Source of the DNA: Herbidospora cretacea
GTDB lineage: Bacteria; Actinomycetota; Actinomycetes; Streptosporangiales; Streptosporangiaceae
Length of the DNA: 64,000 nucleotides
NCBI RefSeq assembly: GCF_001570605.1
Contig: NZ_BBXG01000004.1
Span: forward strand, 62,001-126,000
Direction: 5' to 3'
The position numbers were made by a program, and so were the translations under genes. Positions 1-9,724 of the stretch are shown here, in pieces. Each line of letters starts with the position of its first letter. The first letter of the stretch is position 1. The notes under the pieces are model-generated. The model was not told the origin of the DNA and did not search any database. It saw nothing but the letters and a program-made list of their open reading frames with translations.

Positions 1-215
1 CGGGGCGCCCCCGGACTGCGCGCGATCGACGGCCGCCGCGCGAACGCGTAGACGACACGGGACACCGCGCCGCGGCCCATCGTGAGATGGACGCCGGGCG
101 AGCGCTTGATGGCACGGGCGAGCAGATCCGCGCCGGAGTGGGGAGCGGCGAGCACGAAGACCGGCTGACGGACCTTGACGCCGTTTACCACGAGAATGTG
201 GGTCGGTGGTCGCAT
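1..215 (-). CDS. Sulfotransferase family protein, N-terminal part (cut by window edge)
   Basis: Only the first 71 codons are present; the gene runs off the left edge. After an ATG start the protein reads PVFVLAAPHSGADLLARAI at residues 18-36. This matches the 5'-phosphosulfate loop of bacterial PAPS-dependent sulfotransferases (usual form V-F-V-x-G-A-P-R-S-G-T-T-L-L), which move sulfate from PAPS to a hydroxyl or amine. The usual Arg of that loop is His26 and the Thr pair is Ala-Asp, so the cofactor loop is atypical. The gene is divergent from the LD-carboxypeptidase with only 31 bases between start codons. The acceptor substrate cannot be told from this piece. Confidence 0.6.
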   Translation of the reverse strand, partial: MRPPTHILVVNGVKVRQPVFVLAAPHSGADLLARAIKRSPGVHLTMGRGAVSRVVYAFARRPSIARSPGAP

Positions 216-246
216 AGGTAGCGCCTAGTCTGACACTCTTTGGGGG

Positions 247-1164
247 GTGTCCGAACGAACTCCACCCCGCCTCCGGCACGGTGACACCGTGGCCGTCGTC
301 GCGCCCTCCGGTCCGGTCGACCTCGATCGGCTCAACCGCGGCCGCCACGTGCTCACCGGCCTCGGCCTGAACGTCCGGTTCGGGCCCCGCATGCTGATCC
401 GCCGCGGCTACCTCGCCGGGCCCGACCAGGCCCGCGCCGCCGATCTGCAGGAGGCCTGGTGCGATCCGGAGATCGCGGCCGTGATCTGCGCCCGCGGCGG
501 TTACGGCGCGACCCGGGTCCTCGACCACCTCGACTGGGACAAGATGGAGGCCGTCCGGCCCAAGCCCCTCCTGGGATCGAGCGACATCACCGCCCTCCAC
601 CTGGCCTTCCAGCGCCGTCTCGGGGTGGCCTCGCTGTTCGGCCCGATGCCGGCCTGCGCCACGATCAGCGACGAGGACGGCCCGGAGCCCCGCTCGCTGT
701 CCCACCTCAAGGCCTCGCTCATCTCCAGCCTGGAGCCCCGGCCGGTCAAGGGCGACCAGGTGCTGGTGCCCGGATCGGCCATCGGGCCGGTCACCGGCGG
801 AAATCTGACGATGCTCGCGGCGCTGTGCGGCACGCCCCACCAGATGGAGGCGCGCGGCCGGATCGTGCTGCTGGAGGACGTCCGGGAGGAGCCGTACCGA
901 ATCGACCGTATGCTGACCCAGCTGCTGCAGGCCGGCTGCCTCGACGGCGTGGCCGGCTTCGCCCTCGGCTCGTGGATCGACTGCGGCGAGGCGCTCCCGG
1001 TGCTGGTGGAGCGGCTCGGACCGCTGGGAGTGCCGATCATCGCGGGGCTGCCGATCGGTCACGGGACACCACAGTTCAGTGTGTGGCTGGGGGCTGATGG
1101 TGTCATTGATACCGAATCGTGCTCTCTGACAGGCCTCATCGGCAACCAGGACAAGGCACCCTGA
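247..1164 (+). CDS. Muramoyltetrapeptide (LD-)carboxypeptidase, peptidase family S66
   Basis: This 305-residue protein has the usual length and layout of S66 peptidases, which remove the terminal D-Ala from tetrapeptide stems during peptidoglycan recycling, or cleave related amide bonds in MccF-type members. The N-terminus (LRHGDTVAVVAPSGPVD) is the family signature. The Ser-Glu-His triad is visible: Ser112 in GSSDIT, Glu210 in LLEDV and His272 in LPIGHG. There is no signal peptide, so it is cytoplasmic. The GTG start lies directly behind a G run, with no well-spaced ribosome site, so a very short leader is possible. Recycling LdcA is more likely than an MccF-type self-immunity enzyme because no peptide antibiotic genes are nearby. 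Confidence 0.85.
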   Translation: MSERTPPRLRHGDTVAVVAPSGPVDLDRLNRGRHVLTGLGLNVRFGPRMLIRRGYLAGPDQARAADLQEAWCDPEIAAVICARGGYGATRVLDHLDWDKMEAVRPKPLLGSSDITALHLAFQRRLGVASLFGPMPACATISDEDGPEPRSLSHLKASLISSLEPRPVKGDQVLVPGSAIGPVTGGNLTMLAALCGTPHQMEARGRIVLLEDVREEPYRIDRMLTQLLQAGCLDGVAGFALGSWIDCGEALPVLVERLGPLGVPIIAGLPIGHGTPQFSVWLGADGVIDTESCSLTGLIGNQDKAP

Positions 1165-1201
1165 AACCTGGCAACACGCCACGTTTGTAAGGGGATGAGC
1201 C

Positions 1202-2107
1202 TTGGGTCTGTTGCGGCGGCTCCGCAGCCGGATACGGCCTGACCAGCCTGTGCAGCCCGTCTCCCGGCCCGTCGAGGACGTCGATCTTGACTCGCTCCTC
1301 GCCCTGGTCGTCGAGACGATGGGATACACCTGCGCGTTCGAGGACGACGGCGCCACCCTGATCATGGGCGGCGACGAGACGTCCCGTACCGTCAATCTGG
1401 TCGGGCTCCGCCGTGAGGCGGCCCGCAGGTCGCGCGAGGACTGGCCGATGCTGGTCTCCGAGCACCTGTCCCACGCCGTGTCGGGCGAGCCGTTCGACGC
1501 GTGCAACCTGGCCAGGATCAAACCGCTGCTGCGCACCCGGCTGCACGCGGCCGACGACCCGGCGATCCCCGACCCCTCGCGCATCATCGGCCGCCACCTG
1601 AGCGCCGACCTGATCGAGGTGCTGACGATCGGCGGCCGTCCGGTCCGGCCGGAGGAGGCCTTCTGCTGGCCGATCCCGCCCGCCGAGGCGCTCGACGTCG
1701 CGCTCGACAACGCGCTGGCCGACGAGCGGATCACCGCCGAGTATCTCCAGCTCGGCGGGGTGAGCGTGCGGATGATCAGCGCGCCCACGGCCGTGGCGCA
1801 CCTGCGGCGGCTGCCCGGCCCGGCCGACGGGCTGCTGGTCGTGCTGCTCCACCCGGGGGCCATGGCGATCCACCCCATCGAGGGCATCGGGGTGGTCCGC
1901 GCCCTGGAGCGGATGCGCGTCTTCGCCCAGCGCGAGTTCGACGACCGCGACGGCGGCCTCAGCCCCCACGTCTACTGGTGGCACCGCGACCGGCTGACCC
2001 GCATCCAGGCCGACCTGGTTCCCCAGGACGGTCAGGTGCGGCTCGTGGTCACCCCGCCCGCCGACTTCGCCCGGCTGCTGGCCCGCCTGGCTGGAGACGC
2101 CAACTAG
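1202..2107 (+). CDS. Conserved actinobacterial protein of unknown function
   Basis: The 301-residue soluble protein has no signal peptide or membrane segment and I do not recognise its family. A basic N-terminus (GLLRRLRSRIRP) leads into an acidic alpha/beta stretch. Near residues 185-260 it alternates hydrophobic strands with charged loops (GLLVVLLHPGAMAIHP; ERMRVFAQREFDD). I chose the TTG start because GGGGA sits about 7 bases upstream; the ATG at 1195 is in another frame with no long reading frame, and the next in-frame ATG is at 1319. It lies 37 bases after the carboxypeptidase and is probably co-transcribed. Its end overlaps the convergent GH15 gene by 4 bases. Confidence 0.6.
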   Translation: MGLLRRLRSRIRPDQPVQPVSRPVEDVDLDSLLALVVETMGYTCAFEDDGATLIMGGDETSRTVNLVGLRREAARRSREDWPMLVSEHLSHAVSGEPFDACNLARIKPLLRTRLHAADDPAIPDPSRIIGRHLSADLIEVLTIGGRPVRPEEAFCWPIPPAEALDVALDNALADERITAEYLQLGGVSVRMISAPTAVAHLRRLPGPADGLLVVLLHPGAMAIHPIEGIGVVRALERMRVFAQREFDDRDGGLSPHVYWWHRDRLTRIQADLVPQDGQVRLVVTPPADFARLLARLAGDAN

Positions 2108-3861
2108 CTGAGGGCCTGCGCCGTGTGGATCAGCGGCACGTGGCTGAACGCCTGGGGGAAGTTGCCCACCAGGCGGCCCTGCACGGGGTCGTACTCCTCG
2201 GAGAGGAGGCCGACGTCGTTGCGCAGGCCGAGCAGCCGGTCGAACAGGTCGCAGGCCTCCTTGCGCAGGCCCATCCGGGCCTTGGCCTCGGCGAGCCAGA
2301 AGCTGCAGGCCAGGAACGCGCCCTCGCGGCCGGGCAGGCCGTCGACCGGGTTGTGCTCGCTGGTCGAGTAGCGCAGCACGAAGCCTTCGGGCGTGGTCAG
2401 CTCGCGCTCGATGGCGTTGATCGTGCCGATCACCCGGGAGTCGTCGGCGGGCAGGAAGCCCATGGTCGGGATGAGCAGGGTCGCGGCGTCGAGTTCGGTG
2501 GAGCCGTAGGACTGGGTGAAGGTGTTGCGGTCGGGGTCGTAGGCCTTCTCGCAGACCTCCTTGTGGATCCGGTCGCGCAGCGCCTTCCACTTCTCGATCG
2601 GGCCCGAGCGCTGCTGGCGCTCCATCGTCCTGATCGCGCGGTCGCAGGCGACCCAGACCATGACCTTGGAGTGGGTGAACTGGCGGCGCGGGCCGCGCAC
2701 CTCCCACAGGCCCTCGTCGGGCTGGTTCCAGCCGGTCTCCAGGAAGTCCATCATCTTGCGGGTCAGCTTCCAGGCGTGGTCGTCGGGCGGCAGCCCGCCC
2801 TGGCCCGCGTGGTAGAGCGAGTTCACGACCTCGCCGTAGACGTCGAGCTGGAGCTGCCCGGCGGCGCTGTTGCCGATGCGGGCCGGCAGGGAGTTCTCGT
2901 AGCCGGGCAGCCAGTCGAGGGTCATCTCGGGGAGGCGGCGCTCGCCGGCGACGCCGTACATGATCTGGAGGTCCTGGGGGCGTCCGGCGATCGCGCGCAG
3001 CAGCCACTCGCGCCAGGCCTTGGCCTCGTCGAGATAGCCGCTGGTCAGCAGGGCGTCGAGGATCATCGAGGCGTCGCGCAGCCAGCAGAACCGGTAGTCC
3101 CAGTTGCGGACGCCGCCGAGGTCCTCGGGCAGGCTCGTCGTGGCGGCGGCGACGATGCCCCCGGTGGGGGCGTAGGTCAGCCCCTTCAGGGTGATCATCG
3201 AGCGGACGACGGCGTCGCGCCAGGCGCCCGCGTGGGTGCCCTTGGAGACCCAGTCCTCCCAGATCTCCCGGGTGTAGTCGAGCTCGTCGAGCGGGTCGAC
3301 CAGCGGCGGCGCGGCCGCGTGGGAGGGGTGCCAGCCGAAGACGAAGGGGACCTTGTCGCCCGCCTCGACCCGGAAGGTGGCCTTGTGGGCGTAGTCGCTG
3401 CCGTGGAGGTGGACGGGCGAGTGGATCCACACCGAGTCGGGGCCGCCGACCGCCTGGAGGCTGCCGTCGCGCTTGCGCACCCACGGCACGATCCGGCCGT
3501 AGTCGAACCGGATGCGGATCTCGCAGTTCATCTCGACCGATCCGGCCACGCCCTCGACGACCCGGATCAGGCGGGGGTGCTCATGGCGTACCGGCATGAA
3601 GTCGATCACCCGGGCGGTGCCGGTCGGGGTGTCCCAGGTCGATTCGAGGACGAGCGTGTCGCCCCAGTAGCGGCGGCTGGAGGCGGTCTCCAGCCCGGAG
3701 GCCCAGATTCGCCAGGCCCCGTGGCGCTGGTTGCCCAGCAGCGCCGCGAAGCAGGCGGGGGAGTCGAAACGGGGCAGGCAGAGCCAGTCGACCGAGCCGT
3801 CACGGCTCACCAGAGCCGCCGACTGCATGTCGCCGATCAGCGCGTAGTCCTCGATCCGCAT
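2104..3861 (-). CDS. Glycoside hydrolase family 15 (glucoamylase/trehalase-like)
   Basis: The 585-residue cytoplasmic protein has the two-domain GH15 layout: an N-terminal beta-sandwich (from IEDYALIGDMQSAALV) and a C-terminal (alpha/alpha)6 barrel. The family signature NWDYRFCWLRDAS starts at residue 253. A QPDEGLWEVRGPR segment holds the likely general acid, and SEEYD near residue 554, followed by GNFPQAFSH, holds the likely general base. Members hydrolyse alpha-glucosidic bonds by inversion; actinobacterial proteins of this type have been shown to be trehalases or glucoamylases, and sequence alone does not decide. It starts 4 bases after the YczE gene ends, so the two form one transcript. 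Confidence 0.88.
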   Translation of the reverse strand: MRIEDYALIGDMQSAALVSRDGSVDWLCLPRFDSPACFAALLGNQRHGAWRIWASGLETASSRRYWGDTLVLESTWDTPTGTARVIDFMPVRHEHPRLIRVVEGVAGSVEMNCEIRIRFDYGRIVPWVRKRDGSLQAVGGPDSVWIHSPVHLHGSDYAHKATFRVEAGDKVPFVFGWHPSHAAAPPLVDPLDELDYTREIWEDWVSKGTHAGAWRDAVVRSMITLKGLTYAPTGGIVAAATTSLPEDLGGVRNWDYRFCWLRDASMILDALLTSGYLDEAKAWREWLLRAIAGRPQDLQIMYGVAGERRLPEMTLDWLPGYENSLPARIGNSAAGQLQLDVYGEVVNSLYHAGQGGLPPDDHAWKLTRKMMDFLETGWNQPDEGLWEVRGPRRQFTHSKVMVWVACDRAIRTMERQQRSGPIEKWKALRDRIHKEVCEKAYDPDRNTFTQSYGSTELDAATLLIPTMGFLPADDSRVIGTINAIERELTTPEGFVLRYSTSEHNPVDGLPGREGAFLACSFWLAEAKARMGLRKEACDLFDRLLGLRNDVGLLSEEYDPVQGRLVGNFPQAFSHVPLIHTAQALS

Positions 3862-3865
3862 GTGA

Positions 3866-4459
3866 TCAAGCTACCCGCCGGGCCCGCATGAAGAACTGCG
3901 TGATGGGGCCGATCATCAGCGCGAACACCAGCGTGCCGATCCCGGCGACGCCGCCGAGCGTCCAGCCGATCGCCAGCACGGTGAGCTCGATGATCACCCG
4001 GGCGGCCCGGATCGACAGCCCGAGCCGGTGGAGCCCGGTCATCAGGCCGTCGCGCGGCCCGGGGCCGAAGCCCGCGCCGATGTAGAGCGCGGTCGCGCCG
4101 CCCACGGTGACCACGCCGATCAGCAGGTACGCCCACTGGACGACCCAGTGCCCGGGGGCCGGGGCCAGCCAGACGGTCAGGTCGAAGAACCAGCCGAGCA
4201 GCAGGACGTTGCTGATCGTGCCAAGGCCCGGCCGCTGCCGCAGGGGGATCCAGAGCAGCATCACCGCCGCTCCGACGATGATCACCCAGGCGCCGATGCT
4301 GAGCCCGAAATGGCGGGAGAGGCCCTGGTGGAAGACGTCCCAGGGGGCGCTGCCGAGGTTCGACTCGATCTGCAGGCCGGAGCCTGCGCCGTAGAGAAAG
4401 AGTCCCACGTAGAGGCGGACCAGCCTGCTAGAGGTAGGACGAGTGGATGTCTGCACCAT
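3866..4459 (-). CDS. YczE-type integral membrane protein
   Basis: The 197-residue protein has about five hydrophobic helices and the family hallmarks: a Gly-rich first helix (LFLYGAGSGLQIESNLG) followed by SAPWDVFHQGLS, and an internal repeat of that element (IGAGFGPGPRDGLMTGLHR). YczE proteins are membrane proteins of unknown transport function, typically encoded beside MocR regulators. A longer in-frame start at 4531 exists, but it would leave 2 bases to the divergent regulator. The ATG at 4459 follows a GGGG patch and leaves room for a promoter. It is the upstream partner of the GH15 gene. Confidence 0.8.
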   Translation of the reverse strand: MVQTSTRPTSSRLVRLYVGLFLYGAGSGLQIESNLGSAPWDVFHQGLSRHFGLSIGAWVIIVGAAVMLLWIPLRQRPGLGTISNVLLLGWFFDLTVWLAPAPGHWVVQWAYLLIGVVTVGGATALYIGAGFGPGPRDGLMTGLHRLGLSIRAARVIIELTVLAIGWTLGGVAGIGTLVFALMIGPITQFFMRARRVA

Positions 4460-4499
4460 AATCGCCCCAGTGTCGCGGTGGCGGGCAGGCCAGAAAAGA

Positions 4500-4569
4500 G
4501 CCAATCGGGGAAATTGGCCTGTTCTGATCAAGCTTGTCTGGAACGGTGCAAGCGATGAGAACTGGTTCT
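4500..4569. promoter_or_regulatory. Candidate MocR operator region between yczE and its regulator
   Basis: Two inverted repeats lie in the divergent spacer. GCCAAT and ATTGGC are separated by 7 bases (4500-4518), and AGAAC and GTTCT by 2 bases (4558-4569), with CAAGCTTG between them at 4529-4536. MocR regulators commonly bind such spacers and control both the neighbouring transporter and themselves. The repeats are directly visible; the link to this regulator is inference. Confidence 0.4.
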
Positions 4570-4581
4570 ACTGTGGTCGGC

Positions 4582-5970
4582 ATGCCGCGCCACATCGCCC
4601 CGGAGCAGCTCGCCCGACTCCTGCACGTCCCGCCGGGGGCCCGCCCCTACTACCGGGCGCTGGCCGAGGCCCTGCGGGGCCGGCTGCACGACGGCGCGAT
4701 CCCGGTCGGGGTGCGGCTCCCGGCCGAACGCCACCTCGCCACCGCCCTGGGCGTCAGCCGGACCACCGTCACCGCCGCCTACGACCTGCTGAAAGAGCAG
4801 GGATACGTCACCGCGCGGCAGGGCTCGGGCAGCACCACCGCGCTGCCCGCCGGAGGCGACACCCCCTGGACGATCCCCGTCCCGGGCGACGGCATGATCC
4901 CCCTCCACGTCGCCTCGATGCCGGCCGCCTCCGGGGTCGCCGCGGCGGTGGAGAACGCCGCCGCCGGTTACCACCGCCACCTGCTCGGCATCGGCTACGA
5001 GCCCGTCGGGCTGCTCGCGCTGCGGGAGGCGGTGGCGCGGCGCTACACGGACCGGGGGGTGGCCACCCGGCCGGAGCAGATCCTCATCACGCCCGGCTCC
5101 CAGCAGGCCATGCACCTGCTGTTCACGCTGCTGCTCCGCCAGGGCGACCCGGTGCTCCTGGAGTCGCCGACCTACGCCCACGCGATCCAGTGCGTCCGGC
5201 TCCACGGGGCCAGGGCGGTGGCGGCGGGGGAGCTGATGGAGAGCTCGCTGCCCCAGGCCAAGGTGGCCTACGTGCTGCCCGACTTCCACAACCCCACCGG
5301 CTCCCTGATGGGGGCCGAGGAGCGGGCCGCGCTGGTGGCCGCCGCGCGGCGGCACGACGTCACGCTGATCTGCGACGAGACGTGGGGCGAGGTGGCCGTC
5401 GACGACGTGGTCATGCCGCCGCCGCTGGCCCGCTGGGACACCGACAACCGGGTGATCACGATCGGGTCGGCCTCGAAGCTGTGGTGGGGCGGGCTGCGGG
5501 TCGGCTGGCTGCGGGGGACCGCCGACCTGGTCGAGCGGCTGTCGGTGCTGCGGTCGGGCATCGACCTGGCCACGGCGGTGTTCGACCAGCTCGTCGTGGC
5601 CGACCTGTTCCCGCAGGTGGAGGAGGCGCGGGCCGAGCGCCGGGCCTGGCTGGCGACCTCGCGCGACACCCTGATGGCCGAGCTCGCCGAGCACCTGCCG
5701 GCGTGGACGTATCCGAAGCCGGTCGGCGGCGGGTCGATCTGGGCCAAACTCGACGTCCCGTCGGCCGCGCCGATGGTCGCGGCGGCCGCCGCGCAGGGGG
5801 TCAGGCTCGCGCCCGGCCGGTGGTTCGGGGTCGACGGCGCCAGTGAGGGCTACCTGCGGCTGTCGTACTGCCATCCGCCCCACGTGCTGGCCGACGCCGT
5901 CCGGCGGATCGCCGCCGCCCGGCCGGGGATGGCGCCGGTCACCGAGAACCGGCTCACGATGAGTCTGTGA
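4582..5970 (+). CDS. MocR-family (GntR/aminotransferase fusion) transcription regulator
   Basis: The 462-residue protein has a GntR winged helix at the N-terminus (LPAERHLATALGVSRTTVTA) joined to a fold-type I aminotransferase-like domain. It keeps the PLP lysine, Lys299, in GSASKLWWGG, and substrate-binding motifs such as DFHNPTGS and CDETWGE. MocR proteins use PLP or an amino compound as signal rather than catalysing transamination. A TTG 16 codons upstream is possible, but ATG at 4582 sits where the winged helix begins. It is divergent from yczE, a pairing seen in many actinobacteria, and probably controls the yczE-GH15 transcript. Its end overlaps the convergent TRIC gene by 17 bases. Confidence 0.85.
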   Translation: MPRHIAPEQLARLLHVPPGARPYYRALAEALRGRLHDGAIPVGVRLPAERHLATALGVSRTTVTAAYDLLKEQGYVTARQGSGSTTALPAGGDTPWTIPVPGDGMIPLHVASMPAASGVAAAVENAAAGYHRHLLGIGYEPVGLLALREAVARRYTDRGVATRPEQILITPGSQQAMHLLFTLLLRQGDPVLLESPTYAHAIQCVRLHGARAVAAGELMESSLPQAKVAYVLPDFHNPTGSLMGAEERAALVAAARRHDVTLICDETWGEVAVDDVVMPPPLARWDTDNRVITIGSASKLWWGGLRVGWLRGTADLVERLSVLRSGIDLATAVFDQLVVADLFPQVEEARAERRAWLATSRDTLMAELAEHLPAWTYPKPVGGGSIWAKLDVPSAAPMVAAAAAQGVRLAPGRWFGVDGASEGYLRLSYCHPPHVLADAVRRIAAARPGMAPVTENRLTMSL

Positions 5971-6568
5971 CCCCGCGCGCCAGCGGGGCCCGCCAGCCCA
6001 GCCGCATCGCCGCGAACCGGAACGAGAAGGCCAGGACGGCGGCGGCCAGGACGGCCAGCGGGCCGCGTACACCGAACTCGAAGAGCATCGCGAGCACGGT
6101 CGCGCCCAGGAACGCGGGCACCGCGTAGAGCTGGCGGTCGTAGAGCAGCTTCGGGCGCGAGCCCGAGAGCACGTCGCGCAGCACACCCCCGCCTACGGCC
6201 GTGACCACGCCGAGCAGGACGGCGTGCAGCGGCGAGAGGCCGAACAGCAGCGCCTTCTCCGTGCCGGTCGCGCAGAACAGGCCGAGCCCGGCCGCGTCGA
6301 AGATCAGGATGCTCGGCAGCACCCGCGTGACCTGCGGATGCCAGAAGAACACGATCGCCGACGCCAGCAGCGGCACCAGCACGTAGCCCGCCTCGTGGAG
6401 CGCGGCCGGCTGCACCCCCAGGAACACGTCCCGCAGAATGCCGCCGCCCACGGCGGTGAAGAACGCCAGCACCGCCATGCCCACCACGTCGAGACGGGTC
6501 TGGACCCCGGCCAGCGCCCCGGAGATGGCGAAAACGAAGATCCCGGCCAGGTCGAGCACCCATGTCAC
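5954..6568 (-). CDS. Trimeric intracellular cation channel (TRIC/UPF0126) family protein
   Basis: The 204-residue protein has seven predicted helices arranged as two repeats, each carrying the family motif VGGGxLRDV (AFFTAVGGGILRDVFLG and GVVTAVGGGVLRDVLSG). The repeats and length are typical of bacterial TRIC/UPF0126 proteins, which are trimeric K+/monovalent cation channels; some relatives have been linked to glycine uptake. It is divergent from the fadD gene, and the two share an 81-base spacer with a CRP-like palindrome. Confidence 0.87.
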   Translation of the reverse strand: MTWVLDLAGIFVFAISGALAGVQTRLDVVGMAVLAFFTAVGGGILRDVFLGVQPAALHEAGYVLVPLLASAIVFFWHPQVTRVLPSILIFDAAGLGLFCATGTEKALLFGLSPLHAVLLGVVTAVGGGVLRDVLSGSRPKLLYDRQLYAVPAFLGATVLAMLFEFGVRGPLAVLAAAVLAFSFRFAAMRLGWRAPLARGVTDSS

Positions 6569-6601
6569 CAGGACATCTTGTCAGGGTTGACTTACTGATG
6601 A

Positions 6602-6617
6602 TGTGATGCGGGTCACT
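6602..6617. promoter_or_regulatory. CRP-like operator (TGTGA-N6-TCACT)
   Basis: The 16-base site TGTGATGCGGGTCACT matches the CRP consensus TGTGA-N6-TCACA at nine of ten specified positions. It is centred about 40 bases before the fadD start, in the spacer shared with the TRIC gene. A TTGACT hexamer lies just upstream at 6584-6589. The match is seen in the sequence; binding by a cAMP receptor protein is inferred. Confidence 0.45.
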
Positions 6618-6649
6618 CTGTGCAGGAGCAGCCCTACAGGAGGCGCGGA

Positions 6650-8473
<1,824 letters not shown>

Positions 8474-8579
8474 TCTTCCGACCCCGACGCGCGAGCCGGG
8501 GCTCCCGTTGCCAAGTTGTGATCACTTTTTCCGCGACCACCACGCAACTTTTGGGGCGTAGTTTCCGTCTATGACGTAG

Positions 8580-8603
8580 GCGCGCTTCATGCCGGAAGCG
8601 CGC
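8580..8603 (+). promoter_or_regulatory. Stable stem-loop in the leader of the secreted protein gene
   Basis: GCGCGCTTC pairs perfectly with GAAGCGCGC across a 6-base loop, ending 26 bases before the next start codon. No T run follows. It may stabilise the mRNA leader of the next gene or act as a weak terminator for fadD. The 106-base stretch between fadD and the hairpin also holds the palindrome GTGATCAC at 8518-8525. Confidence 0.45.
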
Positions 8604-8629
8604 AGAACGGGGAGAGGAAGCACCCTCTT

Positions 8630-9574
8630 ATGATCAAGCGCATCGCCACCGCTCTGGTGGCGGCCGCCGCGATGAGCGCCTCGGCGCTCGTCGGGGCGAC
8701 TCCCGCCTTAGCGAATCCGGGTCACGGGCACGGTCACCACGACGGCCCCGACCCGAAGATCACGGCACTCGTGGTCAACCCCACCTCGGTCGTCCTCAAG
8801 GGCAAGTACGACTCCGAAGTCGTGACGGTGACGGTCAAGGGCGTGGACATCAAGCACGCCCGGATCGTGATCGATCACAAGGGCAGCTGGGGTCGTGACG
8901 ATTGGGACGGTCACGGCTGGGACGACAAGTCGGCGGACAGCACCACCGCCGACACGTCGGAGGAGAAGAAGAAGCCCGAGTGGAAGCCCCAGTGGTTCTC
9001 CGCCTCGGAGAGCGTGAAGATCGACACGAAGGACCCCAAGGGGTTCTACTCCGTGAAGGTGTACGCGCGTGGCTTCGACGGCAAGCTCTACACCGACTCC
9101 TCGGGTTTCACGGTCAAGCACGACACCTGGCGTCCGAAGCCCCCGAAGGGCCCCAAGGCGACCCGGATCGTCGACTTCAACGCGGGCCCTGAGCCGGTGA
9201 AGAAGGGCCGTCACCTGACCCTGACCGGCAAGCTTCAGGTCGCCCAGTGCTACGGCGACTGGTACTACGAGTACGACCGCGCTTACGTCGAGCTCGACGG
9301 CTACCCCAAGGCCGATTGGGGTGGCGGCGACTGCTACGACAACCGCGACTACTGGCACGGCTGGTACAAGCTGGGCTGGCAGGACATCGACGTCTACTTC
9401 CTCCCCGCGGGTTCGCACAAGTGGAAGTACGTGAAGACGATCGAGACCAACCCCAGCGGATCCTTCTACACCAAGGTCAAGGCCTGGGGTAGCGGCACCT
9501 GGGGTGTCCGGTACGACGGCAGCCACGGTTTCGGCTCCGCCGAGGCGAGCGACTACGTGAAGGTCGTCAAGTAG
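8630..9574 (+). CDS. Secreted Trp/Tyr/Asp-rich protein of unknown family
   Basis: The 314-residue protein starts with a Sec signal peptide (IKRIATALVAAAAMSASALVGATPALA, cleavage after about residue 29). The mature part begins with a His-rich patch, then a probable Ig-like strand domain (ITALVVNPTSVVLKGKYDSEVVTVTVKG, split here only for description). A very aromatic, acidic second half contains WYYEYDRAYVELDGYPKADW-type text. Lys use is high for this genome and codon choice is strongly biased to C-ending codons, which suggests high expression. GAGGAAG precedes the ATG by 9 bases, and a strong terminator follows. I do not recognise the family; an extracellular structural or binding role is only a guess. 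Confidence 0.7.
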   Translation: MIKRIATALVAAAAMSASALVGATPALANPGHGHGHHDGPDPKITALVVNPTSVVLKGKYDSEVVTVTVKGVDIKHARIVIDHKGSWGRDDWDGHGWDDKSADSTTADTSEEKKKPEWKPQWFSASESVKIDTKDPKGFYSVKVYARGFDGKLYTDSSGFTVKHDTWRPKPPKGPKATRIVDFNAGPEPVKKGRHLTLTGKLQVAQCYGDWYYEYDRAYVELDGYPKADWGGGDCYDNRDYWHGWYKLGWQDIDVYFLPAGSHKWKYVKTIETNPSGSFYTKVKAWGSGTWGVRYDGSHGFGSAEASDYVKVVK

Positions 9575-9585
9575 TTTTCTCTACG

Positions 9586-9618
9586 AGCCCGGGCCTCCCC
9601 TCCACGGAGGCCCGGGCT
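9586..9618 (+). terminator. Strong terminator after the secreted protein gene
   Basis: A perfect 13-bp stem (AGCCCGGGCCTCC with its complement) closes a 7-base loop 11 bases after the stop codon. No clear T tract follows, as is common in high-GC actinomycetes. Confidence 0.85.
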
Positions 9619-9638
9619 TCCCCGTGTCAGAAGTGGTT

Positions 9639-9647
9639 GAAAGTTTC
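9639..9647. promoter_or_regulatory. GAAAGTTTC inverted repeat upstream of the CBM2 dehydrogenase
   Basis: A perfect GAAA-G-TTTC inverted repeat lies 77 bases before the start codon. Short GAAA/TTTC palindromes are seen in promoters of polysaccharide-degradation genes in several actinomycetes. I cannot name the regulator. Confidence 0.3.
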
Positions 9648-9724
9648 CTTACCTCGCGCAGGTCAGCGGCCGGCGTACCTGGTGATCGTTGTCAGGATTT
9701 TTCGTGCCTTCGTATGGTTCCGAA

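Noticed and set aside
1136-3891. Very long frames of 780-800 codons opposite and beside the GH15 gene
   Set aside because: Their translations are Arg/Pro/Ala- or Val/Gly/Glu-rich text typical of antisense frames in GC-rich genes, with no domain, while the GH15 frame has complete family motifs.
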